Of a DNA stretch of 64,000 nt, positions 12,702 through 25,345 are shown in pieces (positions within the stretch are counted from its first letter, which is position 1; each line of letters opens with the position of its first letter). The position numbers and the translations under genes are program-made. The stretch spans positions 3,285,535-3,349,534 of the forward strand of contig NC_084471.1 of NCBI RefSeq assembly GCF_027409185.1, given 5' to 3'. The notes below the pieces were generated by a model. That model saw only the letters and a program-made list of their open reading frames with translations, made no database searches and was not told the DNA's origin. Source of the stretch: Cynocephalus volans (Eukaryota; Chordata; Mammalia; Dermoptera; Cynocephalidae).

Positions 12702-13290
12702 GCTGTATTAGTGATCTACTGCTGCACAACAATATTATGCAAGCTCGGACCCATCAAACAGCACTTGCTTGTGATCTCACAGTTCCTGTGGATCAGGAGT
12801 CAGGGCCCAGCTTAGCTGGGTGTCCACAGGGGTGCAAGCAATGTGTCGTGTCAGCCAGGGCCGGGGTCTCATCTGAGGCTCAACTGGGGAAAGGTCCCAT
12901 TCCGCGCCTTGTAGGCTATCAGACTGAGGGCCCTGGTGTCTTATTGTCTGTTGTCTGTAGGCTGTGTTCAGCTTTGGCCACCCGGGACTCTTCTGAGGGC
13001 AGCTCATAACACCTCCCTGCTTGCAAAGAAAGGGTCTCTCAGCAAGGCAGACATCAATATCCTAGATACCACCATAATGGGAATAACATCCCATGACCTT
13101 TGCTGTATTCTATTGGTTAAAAGCAAGTCAGAAAATAAATAAATAAATAAATAAAAGGTGAAGTAAGGAAAAAATAAATAAATAAATACAAATAAAATGG
13201 ACATTATAGTACTATTTTAAAAAAAAAGGAAGTCAGAAGCCTGCCCACACTCGAGGCAAGGGGTGTCTATGAGGAGGTGGGCATCACTGG
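12702..13290 (+). mobile_element. Ancient interspersed repeat with an A-rich insertion
   Basis: The outer sequence follows an old mammalian repeat: it starts TATTAGTGATCTACTGCTGC, includes TTCTATTGGTTAAAAGCAAG near 13109, and resumes with GCCTGCCCACACTCGAGGCA near 13239. The block at 13134-13229 interrupts it (see separate entry). I cannot give the family name with confidence. A related start lies near 36246 and another near 37015. Confidence 0.5.
13134..13229 (+). mobile_element. A-rich short insertion with 9-bp target duplication
   Basis: A 96-bp, A-rich block of AAAT/ATAA repeats is flanked by AAGTCAGAA at 13125-13133 and again at 13230-13238. Direct repeats of this kind mark LINE-mediated insertion. 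There is no recognisable SINE body, so it may be a severely 5'-truncated tail that later expanded as a microsatellite. Confidence 0.6.
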
Positions 13291-13594
13291 AGCTGCTGGA
13301 GGGTCTGTCTTCCTCAACCACTAAAGCTGCAAGAGGCCAAGCGTCAGCTGAAGGTCTGAGGCTGGAGCTGGGTTTAAGTAAGACTTTAAAGAAGAAGATC
13401 CTTATTAATTAATTAACTAATAATTCATCCATTCATCCATTCATTAGCAGAGGCTGCCTGGAAGGTAGAGTGTGGTCGGTTGGCAGGACAGTCCCCCTGT
13501 CACTTGCCAGGCAGATCTACCCTGATGGGGACATAAGTCATAGGATCTTAGAGAGGCATCTTACAGACAGAATGAAGGTTACTTGCCACCCATA

Positions 13595-13780
13595 CACTCA
13601 TTCGCTTTTTATCTATTTATTCGATCAGTAAATATTCACCACGTGCTCACTGGGTACAGCTCTATGAGAGGCACAGAAGTAGACATGGGCCCCCTCAGGG
13701 CACTTAGGTTCTGCAGGTGGTTGGGGATGGGTGGCAGGGAATGACCCCAGAATGGAATAAATGTATAATTTAATGTCAGG
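13595..13780 (+). mobile_element. Ancient interspersed repeat fragment
   Basis: It begins with CTATTTATTCGATCAGTAAA and continues through GTGCTCACTGGGTACAGC and AGAGGCACAGAAGTAGAC. This order is typical of an old mammalian repeat that also seems to be represented at 14230-14665. Confidence 0.4.
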
Positions 13781-14229
13781 TGGGAATTAGCACTCTCGGA
13801 AAAGCAACATGGATTCTTTAAATTGGACTAAGCAGAAAGCCACCCAGCTACTGACACACACAAAAATGATGTGTCCTGCAAGAGGTGGGAAAAGACCATA
13901 TTTCTGAAAGGACGACAGAGCCCCAATGCCTCCTGGAGTGCTCTCATCAATAAGGACGTGGGAGAAGGGACAGGCTGAGAGGTGAGAAAAAAGTTACAGG
14001 GGCTACACGAGAAAGGAAGTGGTGTTTTAAAACCCAGCATTATCAGAACTGTAAAATGCAGTGCAGTAGTGATGAACAGATTCAAACCTTCAGCAGAGCT
14101 CAGCAAGAACACGGATACGTGCTTTAGAAGAGTCCAGAATCACACCAGGTGCACATGAAGGCTTCAGAGGACCATGGCGGAGGCCCGTCTTGTGGGAAGG
14201 CAGAAATTCTGCTGAACAGCTGGAGCAGA

Positions 14230-14665
14230 GCTGCCCCTGCACGTTGAGTTCCTGCTATGGGCCAGACTGTGTTTTAGGCACTGGGGACAGAGCAGCAGAA
14301 AAGGGAAACAGAGTCCCTGCCCCCCTGGGGGTGGAGGGTGCTAAAAATATGGGAACGAATAGATTACAAATAGTTACTTATGCTATAAGGAGAATAATAC
14401 AAGATTATGTGAAACAGTGTGGTCAGGGCTTGTGGGGGGGGCAAGTACCCACACAGCTAAGATGTTCCAGAAAGTTCTGAGAAGTGGCATTTAAATTGAG
14501 GCCTGAATAACAAGGAGGCAGCCATGTGGAGCAGTGGGGGAAGAACATTCCTGGGCAGTCTTTGGGGAGCAGTGAAGAGGCCCACAGAGCTGGGGCGGGG
14601 TGTCAGGGGCAGTGGAGGCACGGACAGGGTTGAGTGGGCATTGCTGGCCAGAGCCACGGTGTGGC
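14230..14665 (+). mobile_element. Ancient interspersed repeat, longer copy
   Basis: Landmarks in order are GGCACTGGGGACAGAGCAGC near 14278, AGAGTCCCTGCCCCCCTGGG near 14310, AGTGGCATTTAAATTGAGGC near 14483, AACAAGGAGGCAGCCATGTG near 14508 and GGGGAAGAACATTCCTGGGC near 14538. I recognise the text as one old mammalian repeat but do not assign a name. Confidence 0.5.
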
Positions 14666-16300
14666 TCATGATCATGGAGAGGAATACTAATTCTATTCTC
14701 CTTGCAAATGGGAAGGACCATTGACGGTTTTATTGGGAAATAAGCAACCTTCAAAGACATAAATAGAACACTTTCTGGAGCTCAAGAACTATCTGAATCT
14801 GCATATCAAAAGTGCTCATTATCAGGCAAACTTGATGAAAGAGGATCAGCAGCTAGGTATGTGCAACACGTTGAGCTGGTTGGATCCCAGTGCTGGAAAT
14901 AATAACCTTCAAAGTTTAAAGACAGAAAAAGCAGCCCGCACAACCCAGATGAAAAGTCAGACTGATTTACAACTGCTGAGTGCCAGGAGGATTTCTACAA
15001 GTTTGGAGGAAACAGTTCTGTTTCAGTGACTTGTGTCCAGCCCAGCCACCCCACCGTTCATTTGTCAAAGCTTCGAGAGAAACAGAGAAGAAAAGAGAAT
15101 ATATTATTCCTGTATTATCTTCCTAAAAAAACACCACCCACCAAAAGTGAACCAAAGCCATGTGTTCCCACACGGGGAAGGCTCAGCACAGCAGGGTGAG
15201 CTCAAGTCCCAGTCACTGAAGATAGAATTGTGTCCGTGGACAGCCACAGGTACACCCACAAAAACGGTGTCATTGTTAGAGGAATCTTGTGAGACAAAAT
15301 AACAATTTAGATCTGGATGAGGATGACGGTTATGCCAACAGTGATGGATGTAGGAGTCACTCAAGACAATGGAAGTGTCACTCGGATGTGGCTGAAGACC
15401 TCAGACCTTAGACCTCAGAGAAGAGGAGATTTTCCCCGCGCTCCTCAAGTCCAGTCCTCGTTGCCCCAGCATTGAGAGGTAGAGAGAGACAGACTCTCCA
15501 CTCTGAGCCCGCCATGACTGCCAGACGTTCTGGTAGCTAAGCCAACACATTCCTCTCTTTCTTGAGTTAGGCTGGGGTCAGTCTGGGTTGCATTACCAAC
15601 ACTTGGGAGACCAGGGTCCCAGGAAGCCTCAGCTCCGAGGACCAGGAGAGCGCTTCCCAGCACAGGTGAGTTCTAGTTCTAAAGAGGCGTGTGATGGGTC
15701 GGGGGAGGGCTGGACACTCCATACAGATCCGGTAGGAACAGCTTCGTTCCATCTTGGGGAGTCCTGAGGTCTTTCTTCTCCTGGAAAGGGAGGCCTCTCC
15801 CAAGTTTGGCCATGGCTGAGGCAAGGGGTGAGTTTGGAAAGGAGCTGGTGAGAAATGGATTTGCGGGTCAGTGTAGGGTTCCAGGTGTGACCCAGAACAC
15901 CACTGCAAGGGGCTCTCATACCCCTGGCCTTGTGCCCTTCCCCTTCCAGCGCTGGACAGCTGGGGTGACACTGGGGGCCCTTAAGTCTGCCTTGATCTTG
16001 ACCCTCTGTCAGAAGGAAAAATGACCAGTGAGATGTTAAAATTGGCCTCCAAAGCAATCAACAGACTTGATTTTGCCTTCCCTCTTCCTCATGGAGGGTG
16101 GAAGGGGTCAGGCTGCCTCCTCCTGCCCACCCAGCAGAAGGGGGTTGCCACCCTCCCCTGCCCCCTGTTCCAGCTGTGACTGCAGGACAAGGACAGTGGG
16201 AGTCCGTGGCCTCCCCATGTGCCCGAATCTTCTTCTCCAAAGGACCCCGAATACAAATGGCATTCCCTTCCCACTGGGGCTATGCTTTCTTTTTCTTTTT
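14666..16300. other. Unassigned sequence
   Basis: No gene or repeat could be named. Several overlapping minus-strand frames at 15445-16057 have no domain, no start context and equal-quality frames on the opposite strand, so they are treated as chance. Confidence 0.3.
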
Positions 16301-16309
16301 TCTTCTTCT

Positions 16310-16680
16310 TAATTTGACAGAATAAAAAGGAATAGGGTTGATTGGTTCCTCTAACTTTCAATAATGAGTCAGAAAAGATAAATATGAAAGGCTTCCAATT
16401 AATTCTAAGGAGCTTAATTATTTTTTTCCTGGGATGCATTCTTTTTTAAATGAGTTCTCCTATCTTCCCTGTGTCATAGCAGTACCCACCACCCCCCCAT
16501 CCCCGACCCCCCGGCTTGGCAAAAGTTTATTTTGGGCTTGGGGAAAGAATTTGCAATTTAAAAACTTGCTGTCATAATCACATGCATTTGCATAATATGG
16601 GCTCTTCATTAGAGCACAGAGAATAAAATCAGTCTGATAATCAAATCAATCCATCTGCTATTTAAGGTTTTTGAGAGCCA
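16310..16680. other. AT-rich block, candidate conserved noncoding element
   Basis: Two AT-rich segments (about 16310-16450 and 16545-16680) are free of recognisable repeats. They hold transcription-factor-like motifs: CTTAATTA near 16413, a POU octamer ATTTGCAT at 16586-16593 within ATGCATTTGCATAAT, and CTATTTAAGG near 16658. They are separated by a C-rich tract (about 16485-16513). The look is that of developmental enhancers, but this is inference; no alignment could be run. Confidence 0.3.
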
Positions 16681-16984
16681 TAGAGTCTGGGCTAATGGAC
16701 AGAAACCCAGGCGAGGAGCTCTGGGAACCACATCCTCTGTGCTGCGCTGGCCATGGAAATGTTCAGAGGTGGGATCGTGGCTTCCTGCAGTTGAGAGGCA
16801 AGTTCCAAGTGGCTCTTCCCTGGCCAGGCCCACAAGGTAGAAATGCTGGCTCTGACACCTTCAGCTTTTCGAGCAGGGGCATAGATCCCAGAATATAAAA
16901 TAGCTGTCCTGAAGTCAAAGTTTCTCAGGATGGAATTTCTTAGCAACCAGCACCAGGACTGTTGGGAGCAAAACTGTACAGAGT

Positions 16985-17122
16985 GCAGCCACCACCACCC
17001 GCTACACACATATGCATGCACACACACATGGCATATGCACCATGCACACTCATGCACACTGCAGCACACAGACTAAATACATAAACACACACATACACAT
17101 ATGCACATGTGCACACACAACA
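16985..17122. repeat. Degenerate CA/CACATG-rich tract
   Basis: Alternating purine-pyrimidine DNA of CACACA mixed with CATGCACA and CATATGCA. It makes the nonsense frames seen on both strands. Confidence 0.8.
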
Positions 17123-17207
17123 TTCAGGAGTACTTTGAAAATTTTGTGAGAGATAGAATTAAAAGATAGTATGAATCTTTTCAAAAACTTTTTGAAGTAC
17201 CCTTGTA
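17123..17207. mobile_element. Mariner-type MITE, copy 1
   Basis: About 85 bp with imperfect inverted ends: left AGTACTTTGAAAATTTTGTG, right AAAACTTTTTGAAGTACCC. The middle is GAATTAAAAGATAGTATGAA. The end sequence and short palindromic form fit a Tc1/mariner-derived miniature element. It sits inside CA-rich DNA. Confidence 0.65.
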
Positions 17208-17350
17208 CACACCCACACCCCTGACATGCACGCACACACATAGACACGTGCACATTGAAACACATGTATGCACACATGCACCCATGCGTGTATACACACA
17301 ACATATACACCCATACTCCCCACAACTACCACCTCACCCACACACCCACA
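17208..17350. repeat. Degenerate CA-rich tract
   Basis: The CA-rich tract continues on the far side of the MITE (CACACCC, CACGCACACACA, TACACACAACATATACACCC). The element appears to have split one pre-existing tract, or both tracts diverged around it. Confidence 0.75.
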
Positions 17351-17624
17351 AACTCCCCCAAGCACACACTTAATCCCTTCATGTTCTTGCTCCTGATGTG
17401 CCAAGACTCAGGTCCCATGAGAACGAAATTTGAAGCCAACTGCAAAACACCGTAACTATTGATTTCCAGACAGGGACCTGCAATTAGACACAACTAGAAA
17501 CAGAAGTAATTGCTCCAAATCCAATTTCTTATAAGAAAAAAATTGTAATCTACTAGGGTGTAAAGTCTTTCTAGAGAGAACGTAATGTATTCCCAGTGCT
17601 GGAAATTTGGGCAGGACACGGTCT
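17351..17624. other. Unassigned sequence
   Basis: No feature recognised between the CA-rich tract and the start of the minus-strand L1. Confidence 0.3.
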
Positions 17625-20445
17625 TTTACAAAACAAAAGTTTTTAATTCTGATAAAAATCCATTTATCTTTCTTTTTTGAATCATGTGTTTAGTGTTATT
17701 TGTAAGAATTCTCTACCATGTCCTAGATCCCAAATATTTTCTTCTATGTAATATTCTAAAAGTTTTACAGTTCTACATTTTACATTTATTTCTATCTTCC
17801 CTTTGGAGTTAATGTTTATAAGATGCAAGGTTTAGGTTGAGGGTTTTTTTCTTTTGCATGAGGATTTCCAATTGTCCCAGCACTATTTCACCTTTGTGAA
17901 ATATTGGTTGGCTACCTTGCAAGGAGGTATTTCTAGGTTCTCCAGTCTGTTCCATTAATCCTTGTGTCTGTTCTTGTGCTAGCACCATGAAGTCTCAATT
18001 ACCAAAGCCATATAATAAGTCTTAAAATAACAGAGTGACTCACCCAGTTTACTCTTTTTATTCCAGAATTGTTCTCTTTTCTAGTTTCCTTAACTTTTTG
18101 TATAGATTTTAGAGTAAACTTGCATATATCTACAAAAATATCTTGCTGGAATTTTGGTAGAAATTGGATTAAACTAGTAGATCAATTTGGGGGATAACTG
18201 ACATCTTTGCAAGAATGAATCTTCAATCCATGAACATGGTATATCTTTCTATTTATTTAGATCTTCTTTGATTTTCTTTATAAGCATTTTGTATATTTCA
18301 GAGTACAAGTCCTGAACATGTTTTGTTAGATTTACACCTAAATATTTTATTTTTTGAATAATTATAAATAGATCATAATTTTAAAATTTGTTTCCACAAG
18401 GGCATTGCTAGTGTATAGAAATAGAATTTATTTTTAGCATATTGACCTTGTACTCTGTGACACTGATAAACTCAAACATTAGCTGTAGAAGTTTTGCGGA
18501 GTTTTTGTAGCTTACTGTGAAGTTTCTACGTAGACCGTCATGTCATCTGCAGAGAAAAACCATTTTGTTTGCTTCTTTCAGCACGAGTGATCTTTATTTT
18601 CTCTTGTTGTCTTATTTTGCATGGCCAGCACTTTGACACTATGTTGAATAAGAGTGACAGGAGAAGACATCCTGGCCTTGTTCCCGCTTATGGGAGGGAA
18701 GCATTCTGGCCTTCGCCATTAAGCGTGGCATTATTTGTATCTTTTTTGTAGATAGACTTTATCAAGTTGAGGAAGTTCCTCTCAATTCCTAGTTTTCTGG
18801 GAGTTTTTGTTATAAGTGGATGTTGAATTTTTTTCAAATGCTTTTCCTGCACCAACTGATGTGATCATGATTTTTCTATTTAGCCTGTTAATATGGTGTA
18901 TCATGTTTATTGATGCTCAAATATTGAACCAGGCTTGATCCCTGGAATAAATCCCACCCTGTCATTATGTAAAATTCTCTTATATATCATGAAATTTTGT
19001 TAAGACCTTTTGCATCGATATTTATATCAGGATATTAGTCTGCAGTTTTCTTTTTCTACTATCTTTGTTTAGCTTTGGTATTAATAACAGTAGCTTCAGA
19101 AACTGTTCATCTTCTTTCATTTTCTAGAATTTTCTAAAATTAGAACCAATTCTTTTTTAAATGCTTGATAAAATTCTCCACTAAAACCATCTATGCCTGG
19201 CAATATCCTTTTGGGAATTGATTACAATTACAAATACAATTTCCTTAATAGCTACAGGGCTGTTTAAGTTATCTATTTCATATTGGGTGAGTCAAAATAG
19301 TATGTTCTTGTGAGGAATTGCTCCATTTAATCTGAGTTGTCAAATGTTATATGTCAAGTTGTTTGTAGTATTCCTTTATAATCATCTGATATCCGCAGGG
19401 CAAATACCTCCCGTTTTTTTTACTTATATTTGTAATTTCTATATTCTTGGTTTTTGTCAGTCTAGAGGTTTGCCTATTTTGTTGGTATTTTCAAAAGGCA
19501 TATTTTTATTTTCTTGATACTGTCTGTTGTTTTTCTGTTTTCAATTTCATTGATATCTGATCTTTACTATTTTCTGCTTTCTGTCTTTAAGTACATTTGT
19601 TCTCCTATTCTAGGTTTTTGTGGTGGAAGCATATATTATTGATTTGAAAATTTTTCTCTTCTCTAATGTAAGTATTTAGTGCTGTGAATTTCCCTCTGAG
19701 CACTGCTTTAGATATGTCCTACAGATTTTGATATGTTGTATTTTTATTATAATTCCGCTAAATATATTTGTTGATTTTGCTTGAGACTTCCTCTTTGACC
19801 CATGCATTATTTAGAATAGTGTGTTGTTTAGTTTCCAAATGTTTGACAATTTTCCTATTAAGTTATTGATTTCTCATTTAATTCCAGTATGGTCAGAGAA
19901 TACACTATATTATTTCAAATATTTTATTTATTTGTTTATTTTTAATTTACATGATCTGGACCATGATGTGTTTATGGCCCACTTTGGTATATGTTTTGTG
20001 GACACTTAAAATGTTGAGTGGGTGCTCTATAAATGTCAATTAGATTCTGTTGCTTGAGTGTACTCTTCTACTCATATATTCTTGCTGATTTCCTGTCTAG
20101 CAGTTCTAACAATTGCTGAGAAAGAAGTGCTGATGTCTTCAATATAATTGTGGGTTTATCTGTTTCTCCCTCAGTTCTATCAGTTTTTGCCCCACATATT
20201 TTTCAGCTCTGTTGTTTGTGCATACACATTGGAATTGCTCTGCATTCTTGGTGGTTGACTCTTAGCATTGTGCAATGTCCCTCCCTCCTGCCCCGAGTTT
20301 TGTTTGTTTGTTTGTTTGTTTGTGCTCAGAAGTGTTCATTATTTGATATTGACAAAGCCACTCCTTTTTTTTTTCATTTTTGCATACTTTTACTTTCAAC
20401 CTACCTATATTGTCATATTTGAAGTGAGTTTCTTGTAGAAAACAT
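17625..20445 (-). mobile_element. L1M ORF2 region, antisense
   Basis: Reading the minus strand gives the 3' part of ORF2 at the left and moves toward the 5' part at the right. On the plus strand, typical antisense L1 phrases occur in order: TTAAACTAGTAGATCAATTT near 18169, AAGACATCCTGGCCTTGTTC near 18664, TATCAAGTTGAGGAAGTTCC near 18759, TTTAGCCTGTTAATATGGTG near 18879. Stops and indels are frequent, so it makes no reverse transcriptase. Confidence 0.8.
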
Positions 20446-20449
20446 ATAG

Positions 20450-20940
<491 letters not shown>

Positions 20941-22794
20941 CTTTGCCAATTTCTGACTTTAATCAGTGTATTTAATGTAATTATTGATGTTAGGGCTAAG
21001 TCTACCATCTTAATTATTTTTGCTACTTATCTGGTTTTTATTTCTCTGTATTCTTTTCCTGCCTTCTTGTGCATAACGAACAAATTTTAAAATTCTGTCT
21101 TTATTTATTGACAATGCTTTTGTAAGCATCTTTCGTAACATGTTTTAGTAGTTGCTCTGAAGTATTTCATTTTCTGGTACATGATTTCTTCCTTTGTCAT
21201 TCCCTCTCTTTTTTTTCCTTATTTTTATTTTCTATTGATTACACTTATTGATGGGGTACAAAGCTGACATCACCACCTGTGCCCAAGCTGTGATGGACAG
21301 ATCAGTGCTATCAGCACGCCCATCCCCACAGACTGCGATTGTCCCCTCTCTGTGTAGAGCTCGTCCCATGGCCACTCTTTCAGGACAGGTCTGCTGGCGC
21401 CCAATGCTGTTCATCTTCCTTCCTCTGACAATAGCCTGATTCCTCCTTCATTCCCGAAAGACGTACCGGACATAGAATCCCAGGCTGACAGTCCTTTTCT
21501 TTCTGCACTTGGAAACCGTTGTGTCCCTTCCTTCTGGATGCCACGGTTTCTGATGAGAAATGTGCTGTCATTAGAACTGTTTTCCTTATAGGTCCTTCAA
21601 GTTTCTCACCCGGCCGGTCCCAAGGCTTTTTCTTTGTCTGATGTGTATTGGGGTAGATTCTTTTGGCTCTACCTTGCTGGGATCTGCTCAGCTCATTAAA
21701 TCTACATGTTTGCGTTTTGCCAGTTTGAGGACATTTCCAGCCACCATTTCCTTGAGCACTTCTCAGCCCCACTCTTCTTTTCTCTTTCCAGGACACTGAC
21801 ACACTGGTGACAACAATGTTACATTCTCTGTGAGTCCCGTGTCCCCGAGACTCTGGTTTTTGTTGGTGATGTTTTACACCTGCTCTCCCGGTAGCCCAGG
21901 CTGGGTCATTTCTACCAGTCTGTGTCGAGGGGAGCTCACCAGTTCTTCCCTATGCCCTCTTATTTTGCTGTTGAGCACATTGAGGGTTTTTTTTTTTCAG
22001 TTACTTTATTTTTAGCTCTAAAGTTTCCATTTTCTGTTCTAAAATTTTCAATTTTGAACTTTTCTATTTCTTTGTAGAGACTCTGTTTTTTTTCATTTGT
22101 GTCTTAGATGTTCAGAATTGCTCTTTGAAGCCTTTTTAGGATGGTGTCTTTAAAACCCTTTTTATTTAATTCTAACGTCTGTGATATTTTAATGTTGGCA
22201 GCTGTCAAGGGTCCTCTCCCATTTAAGTTGAGACCTTAATAGTTTTTTGTATGATGAGTAATTTTCTACTGAGAACTGGACATTTTAGATAATATATTAT
22301 AGGATTCTGAATCTTATTGAAATCTCGTGTTTTAACAGGATGCTTCTGAAACCTCTTTGGTAAGGAAAGGTGAATGCCCCCTTATCACTGGGTGGAAGTC
22401 CAGGGTCTCCACGTGACCGCCACTGAAACCCGTTTGGAGGGACTCCTCATTACTGCTGGATGAGGACAACTTGGCCCCCACTGGGCCTCTGCTGATCCCA
22501 TCCTGGTGGGCAGCAGAAGGGGTGCCTTGTCAGTGTTCCCCAGTGGGCCTCCTCTGACAGAGTGGGGTGGGAGGCGGTGTGCTCAGTTGCACTGGGTGGT
22601 GGTGAATCTCCACTAGGGGTTCTCTGACTCCACCCCACTGGGGATTGGGGGAGGCTTCTTGTTACCGCTGGGTGGGTGTGGGTTTTCCAACTGACACTAA
22701 GGAGTGAGGAGGCAGGTGTTTCTCTACCCAGCCTTCTCTGATGCCACCCCAGTGGGATGGAAGAAAGTCTTGGGACACCTTGTTATAACCTGGC
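20941..22794 (-). mobile_element. L1M ORF1/5' UTR region, antisense
   Basis: It continues the L1 from 17625-20445 toward its 5' end. Plus-strand antisense landmarks include TCTGATGAGAAATGTGCTGT near 21551 and ACTGAGAACTGGACATTTTA near 22270. A GC-richer, CACTGGGTGG-rich stretch at 22390-22780 is typical of the L1M 5' UTR. Frames are broken. Confidence 0.7.
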
Positions 22795-23365
22795 TTATTA
22801 GTCAGGGTTTTCCAGAAAGTCAGAATAGGTAGAATATATATATATATGTATACACACACACATAGATATTGCTATCATTATAGATACAGATGTAGATGTA
22901 GATGGATATTTGAGAGGGGATTTAGTAGGGGAATTAGCTCACATGATTGTGAAGGCTGAGGAGCCCACGACAGTCTGTCTGCAAGCTGGGGACCCTGGGA
23001 TTCCGGCAGTGTTGCTCAGCCCAAGGCTGGGAGCCTCAGAACCAGGGAAGACGATGGTGTAAATCTCAGACCGAGTCCAAAAGCCTGAGAACCCATGGGG
23101 GAGCTAGTGTCAGTCATGGAGTCCCAAGGCTACAGTCTGGAATTCTGATGGCCAAGGACAGAAGAAGGAGGGTGTCCCAGCTCCAGGAAAAAGAGGGGGG
23201 ACCCTTCTTACCTGTCCTTTTATTCTGCCCAGGCACCCAGTCCACTGATTGAAATGCTAATCTCCTCTGGAAACACCCTCACAGACGCACCCAGAAAGGA
23301 CAATTGACCAGCTCTCTAGGTATTCCTTAATTAGTCAAGTTGACACTTAAGGTTAACCATTGCCA
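22795..23365 (-). mobile_element. LTR-like interspersed repeat, copy A
   Basis: The plus strand runs from TTAGTCAGGGTTTTCCAGAA to AGTTGACACTTAAGGTTAAC. Read on the minus strand this gives the common mammalian form that starts near GGTTAAC...GTGTCAACTTGA and ends near AACCCTGACTAATAA. It includes a TATATA/CACACA microsatellite at 22836-22862. A sister copy in the same orientation is at 37948-38522. I treat it as LTR-like without naming the family. Confidence 0.55.
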
Positions 23366-24620
23366 GAATTGCATTGTGTTTGTTTTACAAATAGTGGCCA
23401 AGGTTTTTAGGTGTACTTGGCAGGATGAATAGGGAAAATTATGTCTACTCCATGTTTCTGAAGCAAAGTCTCCTTCTCTGGCTACTTTTAAGACTTATGT
23501 TAGTCTCTGCTTTGCAACCATTTGATTTTGATATTGCTTGGTGTGATTTCCTTCATGGTTTTTTTTTTTTTTTTCATACTTAGGGTTCTTTGAGCTTCTT
23601 GGATCTGTGGGTTTATAATTTTTATCAAATTTATTTATTTCATGTTAGTTTTTCCAAATTTTTCCTCTCCTTCCTCCATCTTCTCTCTGTCGGAGACTCA
23701 GATTACATGTGCATTAGGGTCTCTGGAGGTTGCCTCAGAGTTCGCTCATGCTCTGCTTTATCCTAGATGGCTTCTGTGCATACGTTTTCAAATTTACTCA
23801 TCGTTTTTTCTGCATTATCTATTTTGCTATTAATCCTCTAGGGAATATGTTCGAGTCAGACACTATAGTATTTAATCTCTAGAAGTTTATTTGGGATATG
23901 TCATATCTTCCGTGTCTTTATTTAACATGCTCAGTCTTTCCTCTAGCTCCCTCAACATATGGACTATAGATCGAATTTCTGTTTTAATATACTTGTTCAC
24001 TAATTATACCATCCTTGTCAATTCTATTTCTTTTTTATTGGTTGGTATTTCTTCTCAACACTAACTTCAAATTCTCCTGAGTTCTGTATTGAATGTTGCA
24101 TGTTACACACTTTTCTGCTCTGGCTGGTAGGAACAGGAACTTTTCCCAGCCCTGTGTAAACTTTTGGGGTTGTTCTCACTGATCCTGTCATTTTGTCCCC
24201 TGGCTTTGGGTAGAGCCCTCGCATGCACGTGCTGATCACAACTCAGTCCTAGTTTGGAGGAGGCACCTCGCTACTTCCCCCGAGTCTTCTCTCTCTGCAC
24301 TTCTGTCTCCCTGATCTTGTGCTCTGCAAACTCTAGCTGTCTTGACCTTCCAGGTGACTGGTCCCATCTCCTTGACTCGGGGACTCGGCTGGGCTATGCT
24401 CCCTGTCCTGCAGCCTGGAAACTGTAGGTAGTGAGCTTTGGCAATCATGGGATCACCTTGCTGGTTTCCTGTCTCCCAGGAATCACTGTTCTTTGCTGTG
24501 TGATACTCAATGTCTTAAAGACCGTCATTTTGTATGTTTCATCTAGCTTTGTGTCATTTCATATAAGGCAAGGTCGATCTGATTCCTGCTTTGCCATCGC
24601 GTTCATAACTAGAAGTTCCT
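23366..24620 (-). mobile_element. L1M 5' region, antisense (second copy)
   Basis: It repeats the L1M 5' landmarks already seen at 21.5-22.3 kb: TTTGAGCTTCTTGGATCTGT near 23589, TAATCTCTAGAAGTTTATTT near 23873 and GGTATTTCTTCTCAACACTA near 24043. So a second L1M lies upstream of, or is duplicated beside, the first. Confidence 0.65.
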
Positions 24621-25045
24621 CTCCATTGCTCTGTTTATACTGATGCTCTGAGTCTTTTCCTGACGATCTTAAGCCCAAGTAATGCAGACAGGCAACCCTG
24701 GAGTCTGCAGACTTTGTGACTTAAAAATTCCTCACTCAGAATCACAAAAATCCACCTATGAGACTCATTTTGAAAAAAAAAAGTACCGCAGAAATGGGAG
24801 TGGGTATGTGGTAGAGGCATAAAATCTCATCAAAACCAGCACTGGCGGGCAGAGAGATGATTTGCCTTTCGGCTAACCCAGCTTTTAATTTTCTGCCTAA
24901 TGACAGTGACAGTAAAGACTTCTTGAGATCACACAAACAGCCTCAGGATAGAAGTTCCTGGGAGAAAGCCTGTTCCCGTAGGGGTGAGAACACTGGGTCC
25001 ACACAAATATCTCCTGGGGGAGTGAAGAAAGTCTGACATCTCATT
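24621..25045. other. Unassigned sequence
   Basis: No feature recognised; an A9 run lies near 24773. Confidence 0.3.
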
Positions 25046-25345
25046 GTTCTTTTTAGATTTGACCCCTCCAAGCCATCTTTTATACAGCTGCTAAGGTAGG
25101 ATCTCTATGGTCACTCTCTATTCTAAAATATCTGCTGGTTCCTGTTGCCCCAAAACATAATTCTGGTCCTAGCTTTGGCCTTTAATGTCCTTCTCAATCT
25201 ACTTTTTCTTTGCCATCTCCAAATGTTTTCCCCCAAACCCTCAGACGCCTTTCCTCTTGGCCTTGGGGAACGCCTTTCTCCCTTGCTGAAGTCCTCTGGA
25301 CTCCCCAGTTGGCATGCTCTCTCTCTCCTCTGACCCTGCAGAATT
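25046..25345 (+). mobile_element. L2 (LINE2) fragment
   Basis: The plus strand follows the L2 3' ORF2/UTR order. TTTGGCCTTTAATGTCCTTC near 25174 corresponds to the 'aaggccctccatgatc' region, followed by CTCAATCTAC and the GGGGAACGCCTTTCTCCCTT block near 25264. It is strongly diverged. Confidence 0.45.

Noticed and set aside
15567-16057. Overlapping 134- and 142-codon minus-strand frames
   Set aside because: GC-rich DNA with few stops in several frames; no recognisable motif.
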